Source: Paragordius varius
Taxonomy: Eukaryota; Nematomorpha
Direction of reading: 5' to 3'
DNA: 64,000 bases
Assembly: GCA_964247055.1 (NCBI GenBank)
Contig: OZ176052.1
Span: 1,612,001 to 1,676,000 of the forward strand
Position numbers and translations under genes: made by a program. Below the pieces are notes generated by a model. The model was not told the DNA's origin, did not search any database, and was given only the letters and a program-made list of their open reading frames with translations. This document shows positions 42,101 through 50,904 of the stretch, one piece after another (within the stretch, counting starts at the first letter, position 1; each line of letters begins with the position of its first letter).

Positions 42101-42720
42101 AAATTACTCAACTTTTAAAGAGCTATTTACCACAGCCAATGGTAGTGTGATAACTAATACTACATCTTCTTTCGATATTCCTCAATACAGTTTTGCTTTT
42201 TTCATATTTTCCCTGCTACGTTGGTTATCACGGTCTGAAAAAGTGATTCAAATTATAACATCGGAAAAAAATAGTTCGGATATTGGACCCCCGCGTACTA
42301 ATGGTAGTGAACATCCATCATCAATGATGATGATTAGTAATGTTAATATTATGGCTTTAGTTTCGGAATTTACCTCAGACATTAAACAATGTCGAGATCT
42401 AATTAAGACGCTTTTTAGCCATTTTACAAACTCTGATGCATTGTATGACAAATGTACATTTTGTGTTGAAAAACTTATCCTTGAGGTTCGACGCAAAGCC
42501 AAAACTGAAAAAGTTAAACAAGTATGTTTCATATTACTTTTTTTCGATTTTTTATTTATTTTATGATTATTTTTTATTTGTTAATTAGGTTTTAGCTAAT
42601 CCACAAAACGCATCCCTTCGTAAAGCCCGTAAAAATATTAAAAAACGTGAAAGTAAAAAGAAAAAACTCTTGGCTATCAAGATGAAACCGACACTGAAGA
42701 AATTGAATAAGAAACGTTAA
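5026..42720 (+). CDS. UTP20: UTP20 (DRIM), small-subunit processome HEAT-repeat component
   Basis: About 60 exons over 37.7 kb. I traced GT-AG junctions with agreeing phase throughout (coordinates in the four exon-block entries). UTP20 is a nucleolar scaffold of the U3 snoRNP/SSU processome, needed for 18S rRNA processing. Recognition is by colinear similarity to animal UTP20 along the whole chain: VLIEFARDLQADF and FMKYLWRYILPDI near the N-terminus, HRFAAESFGYLARKAKDYS, the DRIM region (about residues 1170-1370, with TDSEVQTLALDALVNIYK and ILYGKF), CGTLKSRAQSLREAGRDTL, HEKRAACFVLLRALIARR, FFWFLRKMNREYVYEAKMG, and a Lys/Arg-rich C-terminal tail (last 44 residues) like the nucleolar tail of human UTP20. 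I count roughly 4,070 residues against about 2,785 in human. The excess is largely Asn/Lys/Ser-rich inserts between HEAT repeats. AATAAA follows at 42784. Confidence 0.93.
5840..6090. mobile_element. hAT-derived MITE in UTP20 intron 6
   Basis: The right end, read on the - strand from about 6088, is CAGGGAGGGCAGTCCAACAG followed by AAATGGCTTAGCGGGGCGCA, close to the common animal hAT terminus (CAGGGGTGTCCAACACAAAT...). The left end near 5848 has the matching GGTTGGACAACACGCGG. Only about 240 bp lie between, so it is non-autonomous. Confidence 0.6.
6113..6330. repeat. Inverted-repeat insertion flanked by 26-bp direct repeats
   Basis: Arms 6163-6212 and 6250-6304 are reverse complements (AATACAAGA... 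TTTAGCAAACGT... TATTAACAAATAAAA). Just outside them is a direct repeat, CATTGCTTTTTAATATTGGC at 6113 and TATTGCTTTTTAACATTGGC at 6302. The second copy is the 3' end of UTP20 intron 6 (acceptor AG at 6331-6332). The first copy is therefore a duplicate of the branch-site/pyrimidine-tract region without the AG. Confidence 0.6.
8463..8725. mobile_element. CCATTTAC-family MITE, copy 1
   Basis: Left end has lost the terminal CCATTTAC but keeps the 21-bp unit core TTGAACAATTCAAATTCACC; right end reads GTAAATGGTATAT. It starts 47 nt after the donor of UTP20 intron 10. Confidence 0.65.
9040..9800 (-). mobile_element. LINE reverse-transcriptase fragment, decayed
   Basis: Read on the - strand this shows pieces of a non-LTR reverse transcriptase in the right order but in more than one frame: QAVFRSQSETLGTEI near 9770, LDSCFLDFRMAFDTVNKSS near 9690, NVRQECVLSTLLFNLFTETL near 9520, GGLTVCNLRSANDKVRLIES near 9420, and YLGHILRSNSLERNILLELM near 9120. 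These correspond to the finger/palm motifs and the C-terminal YLGHI motif common in animal RTE-like endonuclease-reverse transcriptases. The YADD catalytic box reads SAND here, and frames change between motifs, so it is a dead copy. It sits antisense in UTP20 intron 10. No 5' endonuclease part was seen. Confidence 0.7.
12527..12792. mobile_element. CCATTTAC-family MITE, copy 2
   Basis: The left end has three to four tandem 21-bp units (AATTCAAATTCACCCTTGAA and variants, 12541-12620); the right end has one to two complementary units ending GAACTGTAAATAATA. It starts about 48 nt after the donor of exon 12212-12479. Confidence 0.65.
13800..13865. mobile_element. Solo hAT-type terminus in UTP20 intron
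   Basis: On the - strand, from about 13862: CAGGAGTGTCTAACACATAT, then GGCTTTGCGGGCCGCATTTT. This is the canonical animal hAT end. The other terminus was not found in the intron. Confidence 0.55.
15035..15275. mobile_element. Hairpin MITE with near-perfect arms
   Basis: A 24-bp perfect inner arm (15129-15152 against 15180-15203, AACAAGAGCTCTATGGTA) is enclosed by outer arms about 15065-15125 and 15208-15272 (TTTATTTTATCAAAAATTTA with its complement). The loop is only 27 nt. No coding capacity. It lies in the UTP20 intron before exon 15324-15705. Confidence 0.7.
16017..16302. mobile_element. CCATTTAC-family MITE, copy 3
   Basis: Starts TATGCCATTTACAGC, carries about three degenerate 21-bp units, and ends TGAATTGTTCAAGGGTGAAG before a TA run. 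The next UTP20 acceptor is about 65 nt away. Confidence 0.6.
16800..17025. mobile_element. CCATTTAC-family MITE, copy 4
   Basis: Starts GCATTTACAATTCAAATTTA and ends GAATTTAAATGGTATATA; two units at each end. Confidence 0.65.
18560..18755. mobile_element. hAT-type MITE, about 195 bp
   Basis: Left end GTGTCCAACACACTTTGTTC at 18567 and right end, read on the - strand, CCAGGCGTGTTCAACACAGA followed by TATCTTTGCTGGCT. Both resemble the CAGGGGTGTCCAACACA hAT terminus. Confidence 0.6.
18945..19135. mobile_element. GCATACTGT-family palindromic MITE, copy 1
   Basis: Arms of about 75 bp: GATGGTTGCTTATTTAAGAC... at the left and GAAATAAGCAACCATTAAAA then TGCATACTGT at the right. The whole element can fold into one long hairpin. 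It ends about 45 nt before the acceptor of exon 19179-19251. Confidence 0.75.
20717..20738. repeat. TA microsatellite
   Basis: A run of alternating T and A in the UTP20 intron after exon 20297-20484. Confidence 0.8.
23396..23577. mobile_element. GCATACTGT-family palindromic MITE, copy 2
   Basis: Starts CAGTATGCATTATAATGGTT and ends AGCAACCATTTAAATGCATA CTG; same family and size as the copies at 18945 and 36146. Confidence 0.75.
27020..27058. repeat. TA microsatellite starting at a splice donor
   Basis: About 15 TA units begin directly at the GT donor of exon 26931-27019, so the donor context GTATATAT is part of the repeat. Confidence 0.8.
27347..27592. mobile_element. CCATTTAC-family MITE, copy 5
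   Basis: Starts TATACCATTTACAGTTCAAA with about three units; the right arm is reduced to one unit ending GAATTGTAAATGATATGT. Confidence 0.65.
28463..28820. mobile_element. CCATTTAC-family MITE, copy 6, with inner duplication
   Basis: Starts TATACCATTTACAATTCAAA and ends CTGTACATGGTATATA. The inner part contains a roughly 100-bp direct duplication: AATACTGAAAAAGTAATTAT at 28572 and AATACTGAAAAAATAATTAA at 28680, each followed by the ATATTTCATATTAATA block. This makes it the longest copy in the window. Confidence 0.65.
29327..29352. repeat. TA microsatellite
   Basis: Alternating TA run in the UTP20 intron between exons 28875-29198 and 29524-29784. Confidence 0.8.
30244..30825. mobile_element. 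Nested or tandem MITE pair in UTP20 intron
   Basis: Two direct copies of a roughly 250-bp segment begin CAGTATGCATTTTAATGTAT at 30251 and 30501. Each contains ACGAAATTATTTCGTAGTAC or a close variant and TTTGATGGATATTTT. A single complementary end (ATTACTTAACAGACAATAAA then CATACTGCATATA) closes the pair near 30815. The terminus resembles the GCATACTGT family but the body differs. Confidence 0.55.
34633..34940. mobile_element. CCATTTAC-family MITE, copy 7
   Basis: Two units at the left end, and four tandem units on the right (GTGAATTTGAATTGTTCAAG repeated, 34867-34935) ending AATGGTACATA. The translated right end gives a spurious LNCSRVN repeat. Confidence 0.7.
36095..36138. repeat. TA microsatellite beside MITE
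   Basis: About 21 TA units directly before the GCATACTGT-family element at 36146; a second short TA run follows the element and reaches the splice acceptor at 36344. Confidence 0.8.
36146..36330. mobile_element. GCATACTGT-family palindromic MITE, copy 3, abutting a splice acceptor
   Basis: Left arm GTATGCATTTTAATGGTTGC TTATATCACATTATAGTAAG and right arm its complement ending TTTAAATGCATACTGT. Only 14 nt of TA repeat separate the end of the element from UTP20 exon 36345-36657. Confidence 0.8.
37482..37738. mobile_element. CCATTTAC-family MITE, copy 8
   Basis: Starts ATGCTATTTACAATTCAAAT and ends CGAATTGTAAATAGTATATT; two to three degenerate units per end. Confidence 0.6.
39007..39245. mobile_element. 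CCATTTAC-family MITE, copy 9
   Basis: Starts TATACCATTTACAGTTCAAA; right arm has two units (GGGTGAATTTGAATTGTTCA) but lacks a clean GTAAATGG end. Confidence 0.6.
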
Positions 42721-42783
42721 GACTACAAAAAATTAAAAACTTTTTCATGTTGTTTTATATAATATGTGTTTATATCATAAAAC

Positions 42784-42789
42784 AATAAA
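42784..42789 (+). terminator. UTP20 polyadenylation signal
   Basis: AATAAA 64 bases after the UTP20 stop codon. Confidence 0.6.
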
Positions 42790-43146
42790 TATTTTTGTAT
42801 ATATGAACCGACAACAAATATTTCAAATTTATTGAGTATATATATAAAGGTTTAAGGTTTATAAATAATTATATTTGTACCGTTATTTGAAATTAAAACT
42901 TTAAAAACATCGCATATAACTATGATAAATAGCATTAGACTTTTATCATAAAATCCCTTGATTAAAGATTGCTGTACTTTTACCTCCTTTAGTAAATATT
43001 AATTATTTTAATTTGTTGTTTGATACTATTTATTACAATACGTTTGGGGTGTTACAGCATACGGCTTATTATAAATATTTAACAAACTTTAAACTAATCG
43101 GTTTCAGATGGATAGCTAATACCAATTTTATTTACAAGATTTTGTC

Positions 43147-43149
<3 letters not shown>

Positions 43150-43189
<40 letters not shown>
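43150..43189. repeat. TA microsatellite
   Basis: About 20 TA units; source of a spurious Ile-Tyr repeat frame. Confidence 0.85.
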
Positions 43190-43191
<2 letters not shown>

Positions 43192-43525
43192 AAATAGCGC
43201 TTTAATTTATAAGACAATTAATGTTACAGAATCGTAGAATTTTATTACACCCTCATCCAAAATACTAACGTAAAAAAAAGGCACAATTGATCAATATTGC
43301 ATAAATATATTAGAGACACTTAAGTAAATAAAGTATACGTACCAATCATACATACCTGTTACTATAATAAAATTATCGTATATTCATTCATTATTGCAAT
43401 TTAAGTTAATATTTTAACCATACCCAACACAACACATTGTATTGAAAGTAAATAAAATTTGGCTATTCTGAACGAACTAATAAAAAAAGGTTTGTTGTGT
43501 TTTCCAAAAATATGTTTGCATAATA

Positions 43526-43527
<2 letters not shown>

Positions 43528-43555
<28 letters not shown>
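43528..43555. repeat. TA microsatellite
   Basis: About 14 TA units; another spurious Ile-Tyr repeat frame. Confidence 0.85.
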
Positions 43556-43556
<1 letters not shown>

Positions 43557-44799
43557 TGATGATAGCTTTATAAAATTTAAAAAAAAACCCCATCAAACAC
43601 ATTTTTATTTTAACCACCATAATGAACCTAAAAATTTTATTGCGGTTTGCCAGTCAAAAATCTTTATTTTATCTTGTATTTTTAATTTATATTCTCAGTA
43701 TCAAAGTATCTTATTATTCAGTGAATGGGTAAAATTTATGGTTGTATTTAAAAAAAATTTTTGATTAAATTTAACTTAATTTTAGGCGTTTTTTAACAAA
43801 AAATATTTTAAAACGAAACTATTTAAAAAGTTTTTCGTTAGATTATTTGAAATTCAATTCAATACTTTATCATCATTAACTTTTTATATATTTTGCACTT
43901 CATATTTTGGGGTAATTTTAAGCGATTTTAAATTTGAATTTCTTAAGGAATAATTAAGATTGGGTTAAATTTTAATTTAATAATACAACAACAGGCTAAA
44001 TAATGTATATTATGCTTAAAAAGTATAAATATTTAATTTTAAAGAGTTTAAAGTTACATTTTAGCAGAAATTTCTGATGAAGAGTTTAAATATCAGCTGT
44101 GGGGCTGTTCCAATTTTCTCAGGAATTCAAAAACTTTAAAAATGTAAAATATATAATAAATAAAACCAACGCTTCATAATAATTATATTTAAACCAAATC
44201 ATAAGTTTACTTATAAGTTTGAGCTCTGGGTTACAGACGTAACCCAAAAATTTTAATTATATCACCTTACTGATACTTATTTTAGCATCAAATATGGTAT
44301 ATCCTATTCGTTTACCATTTTAAACTGCGCTAACAATAAAAATTTGTGCGCATTTTCTTCTTTATTTCGTATAATAATTTTTTAAAAAAATAAAAAAACT
44401 CTTTATTTAAAAACCATTTTTCATTGATCGAAAAAGTATGAAAAAAATAACTAGCTGATGTGGTTATCATTAAGAGCGTGATTATATAACAATATGTGAG
44501 ACACATTAAAGACCTTAAAAGAATTCAGCATTTCTAATTAATGGTTTAAAGTTTCACTATAAGTTAAATTTTTATTGTGGGTTTTGCGTTTATTTAAATT
44601 AGAGCGGTAGACAAGTTTTATAGTCTTAATAAATTTTATAAATAAAATAAAAAAGGACTGTTTTAACACTTCAAAAATAAATAAAATATATTATTTTGGC
44701 AGTGTTTATGGTTAGACATATGATATTTTAAACGAAAAATATTTGATTATTAGATTAATCTATTTATAATATGGGTTAATAGATACTAAAATGCCCTGA

Positions 44800-47362
44800 A
44801 TGAATATTACTTTTAATATTAAATCTTTACTTTGCTCTTTTTTGGGTAAAAAATATATCCCTTAAAAATTAAATTATTACCAGCGTTGGTGATAGAATAT
44901 TTTCTACGTTTTATTATAGCTCATAATGTGTAATTTAATTACTTGCTCATAGTTTACTTCGTGAAATGTATCAAGTTAATCAACCACCGATGGAAACTTT
45001 ATGTGATATCCTAGATAACAAACAAATAGTAGGTCAGGTCAAAGGTTTAAACGGTACTACAACTTGGGCCTTTGGAGAAGGCTCTTCTTTTTTCCGATTT
45101 TTTGCTGTTAAATGGGCTTACGATGCCGTTCACTCTTACTTTCTTGGACGAAATAATCAAAGTAATTTGAAGAAAGTTAAAATTACATAATGTAAAATTT
45201 TATTTTCAAGGCAATGCCACAAAAATAATGGCCAAACACATTTAGATAGATGGCTAAAATAGTAATAAATTAACTATTTGTCTACAGAAAAGAGAGCAGT
45301 TTTTTATATTCTAACCGGTTTTCATTCTTATTTATTACTGGTTAAAATTATTATTTTAAAAAATTGAAACGTCTATTAAAACAATTTTTAAAGGTTAGCT
45401 GTTTCCTGTTGTGAAGTTAGATAAGCTTTGTATTTTAACAAGTTACGTAAAAATTGTAAATACACAGACAAATTGCAAAAACATAAGGGTATGTTTTTCA
45501 AAAGACAACCATATGTTTTAAAACTTGATTTTTTCAATTGTAACTTATCCTTTTGGATTGCTGATTGATATTTTAAAAATATAAATAAATAGTTTGTGTA
45601 GATTAAAACAAGGATTAAAAAAGTATGGCTGCCCTTTGAAAAAAATATTTGTATTTATATTTTTACATTTGTCGTATTGTATTTTAATAAGGTCAACAAA
45701 TAAATTTGACTTCCCCCTTTTTGGTGTGGAATACGGATCGAAGTCAAGATGGCTGGTGGTTTTTTCATGCCAAAACTTACCGAGTTTACTTTTATGTGCC
45801 AGGAAATCAAATCCCAGAACCTGTGGATGATACAGTAACTTATAACTTATATCAGTGGATCTAAAATATTGTTTTTAAATTTGCCTAAAACACTCTGTTT
45901 TTTAAGGAGACATTGTTCGTTTAGATCTAAATAAATAAATTTTTATTTTTTCGATTATAATTTATATATTTTTGTAAAATAAAGGTAACAATCAAAAATG
46001 TTGAACCTAGAGCCATGTTTGTCTTCCCTTACTACGGAAGATTGGTTCATATGGTGTCGCACGAATTTCAAAGACAACTCTTTCTCGAAACCTTGGCTGA
46101 TTATGGAATAAATGCGACACTCTCCAAATATTTCATTGCTAGTTATGATAAGTAATTCATTATATATGTTAAACATATAAAATTAGAAATATATCCCAGT
46201 AAAAATAAAATTAAAATCCCCTACATTAATTATCTCACAAATAGAGTTATTTCTTAATATACCATTTACACTTCATTCACCCTTAAACAATTCAAAATTA
46301 CCCTTGAACAATTCAAATTCACCTTCGAACAATTCAAATTCACCCTTAAATGAGTTATATGCTTTATAAGATTAAAATTTATATTTAAAAATAAAATTTT
46401 GTTTTTAATTAAAATAACCGAAAAAATAATAAACTATGTCGTAAAAATGTATTTCATATTAATAATGAGTTATATTAGTTCGAAAATACATAATTTATAT
46501 TTAGGGTGAATTTGAATTGTTCAAGGGTGAATTTGAATTGTTAAAGGTAAATTTGAACTCTAAATGGTATATTTAAACTCAAATTTATATCTATTGTGAA
46601 GATGACTACATGTTTGCAATATAAAGATTTTTATATGAGCTGGAGATTAATACCCTTAATTGCCTTAAATAAATTTTTATAAAAATATTCATGAAAAACC
46701 CATCTTAAAATTTTTAATTGAGCTGCAGAAATATATTTAATATATTTTTTAAGATCATATAATTTAACATAGTCCGATGAAAGTGTTTAACCGACGCTAT
46801 GAGATGTGGATTGAAGCCGATAACAATGAAGTAAGCCATATATGCCAAATTCCCAGAAGCAATTATGTCTAGATATCATTATACAACACTCATACATTCA
46901 ATCAATATGCATTATTTTAAATGTAATATACCATTTACAATTCAAATTCATCCTTGAACAATTCAAATTCACCCTCGAACAATTCAAATTCACCCTTAGA
47001 AAGTTCAAATTCGGGATAATATAACTCATTATTAATATGAAATATATTTTTAAGACATAGTTCATTATTTTTTCAGCATTGTATTAATAAACAGAGTTTC
47101 ATACATTAAAAATATTCCTCACTAAAGTTAATTTTTAATCTTAAAAAACACATAATTTATTTTAGGGTGAATTTAAATTTTTTAAGGGTGAATTTGAACT
47201 GTAAATGGTATCTGTAAAAATATCAATAAAGATATTTCAAGCTGATAATAATTTGTAATAATAGTTTCCTTTGGTATATTAGTATTTTAATATTCGCAGG
47301 TGCCGCTACGTATGATCAGCTATGAAAAATTATGGCTATTATTAATTTATATACAAAAGTAG
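44800..47362 (+). CDS. SOUL/HEBP-family heme-binding protein with N-terminal hydrophobic segment
   Basis: Seven exons: 44800-44845, 44884-44929, 44953-45161, 45692-45834, 45985-46151, 46773-46830, 47300-47362; 243 residues. Introns 1 and 2 are 38 and 23 nt. All phases agree. SOUL proteins (HEBP1, HEBP2) bind heme and other tetrapyrroles. Recognition: YFLGRNNQSQQINLTSPFLV corresponds to the YIQGxN...KIKMTAPV block, TYRVYFYVPGNQIPEP to the SLYIPSxxQ strand, FVFPYYGRLVHMVS to VRSFDGF, and YFIASYDNPMKVFNRRYEMW to the C-terminal YTAGYNSPVKxxNRxNEVW. The first two exons encode a hydrophobic run (SLLCSFLALVIEYFLRFIIA, residues 9-28), a likely signal peptide or anchor, as in secreted SOUL proteins. 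The last exon (PLRMISYEKLWLLLIYIQK) is the least certain. Two CCATTTAC MITEs occupy its introns. Confidence 0.85.
46258..46570. mobile_element. CCATTTAC-family MITE, copy 10
   Basis: In an intron of the SOUL gene. Starts TATACCATTTACACTTCATT with four tandem 21-bp units (to about 46345) and ends with three complementary units and CTAAATGGTATAT. Confidence 0.75.
46927..47211. mobile_element. CCATTTAC-family MITE, copy 11
   Basis: In the last intron of the SOUL gene. Starts TATACCATTTACAATTCAAA with four units and ends GAACTGTAAATGGTATCT with two. Confidence 0.75.
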
Positions 47363-47477
47363 CATAAATTTTAAACGTTTCCTTAAAAAATAGAATTTCT
47401 CTAGTTTTATTGGGTGTATTTACCTTCACACCTTTGTCTAATATGATTAAATTATTAGATATGAAGTTTTCATATTC

Positions 47478-50400
47478 AAAAAATTATGGATTTTAGGTTT
47501 TCGGTTCACTCATAAGTTTGAGCCCCTTGTCTGAAACATTTTTCCTATTTGTCGCCAAAGATCTATTTGATTTATAAGTATTTTGATCCATAAATAGAGT
47601 TTATAAAATTACAGTCCTTAACACTGTTCAATTTACGTGCAAAGGTGTAGCATGAGTTGTAATCCCATTTATGTTAGCTATTCCATGTTAATACTGATAA
47701 TACTATAATTGTGATTAATGGTATTTTAAGTATGCTTCTCGCCATATATATTTGGAAATTATTGAAATCGAATAACGTATTTTAACTTTCAGCATATTAA
47801 TATTTTAATAATTTTTTACTTTAAACATTTTTTACAATATTTTATTTGCAATTAATAATGTTCTTCCGACGCTTTTTTGACAGTACGATAGAGTTTTGGT
47901 CTTCTCATTGCTTATGTTTGGAATTTAGGATTATTAGTAAGTCAGATGAAATAAAGTTAATTGTAAAAATTATTTTAAATAACTTCAATAATTTAATAAT
48001 AATTAATGAAAATTACATATTATTTTAATTTTTTTGATTGGTTAATTTAACGTTCAGATCCAACCTCTACTCGCCAAGATCAAATCTAATAGATGTCACA
48101 GTAAAAACTTAAGCAAAGACACAGAGACGTAGTTTGCATTTCTGGCTGGCTATGCTCAGTGGCGAAATGTAAATTGTGGGCCCTCCCCCGCAAGATTTAA
48201 TTACTAACCCCCCTCCCTTCCCCCCCAAAAAAATCGTTTGCAGTTATTTTTTCACCTGGCGCATCACTTAGAGTAAAAAAATATTATATTTAAAATGTCT
48301 AAAAGTTTTGCGTTCCTGGTATTTTTATATATTATAGTTAGTACCCACACTAACCACCGCCAATTCCTTAACCTTAACCTTCATTTTTAAAGTATTTAAA
48401 AAAATTAAAAACTTATGAGCATCTATTAATCAGCATCATGGTTAAAATTTCGTTTTTTTGATTTTGCGTGAGAGCAAATTTTCTAATTATATCTTTTTTA
48501 TTATTTTTAATGAGAATCAACGTTCCCCTCTAGCAACGGTAACTGGTAAAGTAACAATAAGCTGTCACAAGTTTATCACAACTGGCTCAAACTGTTGGGT
48601 ACATAATAATTAATAGCTCTGAAAATTGCCTGGCATTGTTAATATATTGAGCAATCTCATCCTTGGAATTAGAAACTGACACATTTGAATCGGAAAATAT
48701 TAACTCAAATCGTTTAGATAATTAATTATTAAATTTTTAGCTGAAATGATAATTTCTACTTCACTCATTTTAGTTAACATTGATGAAAGCAGAAACAAAA
48801 CCATATCCGCTACGCTATAAAAACCGCCGAATGTGTTTTTTAACCTAATACATAATATCTAAAATATTGTTGAAAACATTTATCTAAACTTATCATCTAA
48901 ATTAGAAAATCTATGGTCATCGGCAAGTTTATCAAGATGTCTTGCAATAATTTAATGTCTCTTATTACTAAAAACATGTTTAATGCTCCAATTGCTGTTT
49001 CCATGGCATATTTTTTAGCGGTCATATAGTGTTCTCTATATTATAATAAGTTTATAAGCTTTTGCTTTTATAAGGTATATATTATTAGATGTAATGTTGT
49101 AAAGACTTTATGTACTTTATCTAATATATGACATAAAAATGTGCAAAGAAATATAAATTCAAATTAACTTATTTTTTAATTTACATAGAAGCTTTTTCCC
49201 GCTCATTTTTCTTAGTGCTCGTCAATGTAGTATTGGTTAAAATCTTAATAATATCAAAATAACGATATTTTGTTGATAAAACAGACGTTTACTTTCCAGC
49301 CCAACGAGTGAGATTTAATTTTTTTAAACTTATTTCAGATTCCTGAGTAGAACTTCTCAATAGGTCCCATCCTTTTATACTGTATCCAAAAAATGTATAT
49401 ATTGCCTCCAGAGTTGCAAAAAAATCGGATACTTCTAATTTGATAAAATCATTTATAACTAAATTTAGATTATGAACGGCACAATGAACATAAACTGCCT
49501 GGGGCTGATCCTTTCACAAAAGAGATTGTATTCCATTGTAATCTCCGATCATAACACTGACTCCATCATATTGGCCTATACATATCTAATGATAAGTTAT
49601 AGTAGTTTTTTAAAGATTTTTTATCATATCATATTATATAATAACTCATATGCCATTCAATCATTACTACATATCTGTATATAAAAAAATGTTATAATTT
49701 TGGGTCCCCCCCCCCGCAAAATAGAAAGATGTCCCAAATTAAGTATAAATATTAAAAAAGGGCCCCTGTTTTGCCTTTGGCCCCCCGCACTAGCTCCTCA
49801 CACTGCCGAAACGCGTCTCACACGATGGTACGTAGTAAACCGTCCTCTTTAAAAATTTCATTTCATAAAGCCACCAATAGGAAGTAGTATGACTTCTAAT
49901 TGCATGGTAGCCTATAAATAATGGTTTCTATACTATGTTGTTGTTAAATATAGATATGGCGTCTTTTATTAAGTTAATTACTGGATTTATAAAATTATAT
50001 TATATTATTACTAAATTTGTTGTTATATTGTACTAATTGTGTAAAACATAAAATTTGATGAGATGCTTGGACAATTAAACTTAATTTTTATATACATATG
50101 CCATTGATAGCACGAATATAGAATATCAGAAATTCTATTCGAGAAATTAATGAATTTTTTCAGAGAAGACAGCTTAAGCTTACACCCAATTAAATTCCTT
50201 TGAACTGTGTTTTACATGGAATTTAAAGAATATATAATAAATATGTGTATAGGCTACTGACGAATCTTTTATAAATTGTATTAAAATAAAATCCGACGTC
50301 TTAATAAGGATACTCTGCTTGTATTATTAAGATATGAACATATTACTATGACATTGACCAAGTGGTTAGAAATATAGTTATTTATATAATCATCTGCTCT

Positions 50401-50816
50401 AAGATATAATTTTAAAATATGGCTCTTTTACTACTAAATATATAAAAAAAATATTTACCAATTCCTAATATACACGAATACGTATAATCCAATAATATGG
50501 GTATTGCTATATTTCAAATGGAACTGTGGTTTTCGAAAATAAGGCTCTTTCACTAAAAAAATTACCAAAAAAAGTTTACTAGTGGCAAGTATTGTAATAT
50601 TTAATTTATAAAGGAAATAAATGATTAATTGAATGTGATAAAAAATATTAAATATTATAAAAAATTATATGAAAATCAATTTAAAACTTTACTTTCAAAA
50701 AATTTTAAAATTTTACATCACCACCAAAAAATTAAACTTTTTTGCAAAATTATTTTTTTCCAAATTTTTTGAAAGAGCCACAAGTGGCTACTGAACAACC
50801 TGTTGGACACCCCTAC
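47478..50816 (-). mobile_element. Composite hAT-related repeat, copy A
   Basis: Matches 60042-63945 along its length, for example GGTTCACTCATAAGTTTGAG at 47503 with AGTTCACTCATAAGTTGGAC at 60067, and TTTACTAGTGGCAAGTATT at 50575 with the same words at 63682. The right end on the - strand, GGGGTGTCCAACAGGTTGTT CAGTAGCCAC, is hAT-like; a matching left terminus was not found. Inside sits a second element (48157-49805). The two copies differ at perhaps one base in ten, so the duplication is old. Confidence 0.65.
48157..49805 (-). mobile_element. Inner hAT element (TTF/ZMYM1-like), decayed, copy A
   Basis: Begins CAGTGGCGAAATGTAAATTG with a C-rich run and ends CTAGCTCCTCACACTG, giving CAGTG/CACTG termini typical of hAT. 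On the - strand it carries the degraded transposase seen better in copy B (60-64 kb), such as the VHCAVHNLNLVINDFIK-like region near 49450-49500. No intact frame remains, and no 8-bp flanking duplication was recognised. Confidence 0.6.
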
Positions 50817-50904
50817 TTAGAATAAAAAAATGCATATATGTTAAAGAGATTGATTTTGATCAATGATTCCGGAGACTACATGTCTCTTGTATTTCCATGT
50901 AATA

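Larger units (their letters stand above)
34023..42720 (+). other. UTP20: UTP20 exons 49-61, C-terminal part
   Basis: Exons: 34023-34303, 35079-35211, 35719-35873, 36345-36657, 36942-37247, 37832-37929, 38324-38767, 39389-39694, 40019-40285, 41088-41321 (or to 41334), 41399-41538 (probable), 41880-42521, 42589-42720 with TAA. Conserved landmarks: LAPFLPALCDIISSNTHST, HEKRAACFVLLRALIARR, LYLKYIMVYSGYG, HHWIRKLVHCVWANVL, FFWFLRKMNREYVY, and the basic tail RKARKNIKKRESKKKKLLAI. An Arg/Lys-rich patch (QSRRKRGGKKRKK) in 36942-37247 may be an extra nuclear signal. Exon 41399-41538 needs the weaker donor at 41335. Confidence 0.82.
42790..44799. other. Intergenic spacer between UTP20 and the SOUL gene
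   Basis: AT-rich sequence with two long TA microsatellites (43150-43189 and 43528-43555). I see no conserved coding frame on either strand, no tRNA-like fold and no MITE copy of the families named above. The promoter of the SOUL gene must lie in its last part. Confidence 0.6.

Noticed and set aside
42248-42532. 94-codon frame on the - strand
   Set aside because: Exactly antisense to conserved UTP20 exon 41880-42521; a shadow frame.
43013-43764. Two open frames with long Ile-Tyr repeats
   Set aside because: They are read-through of TA microsatellites and show no conserved sequence around them.
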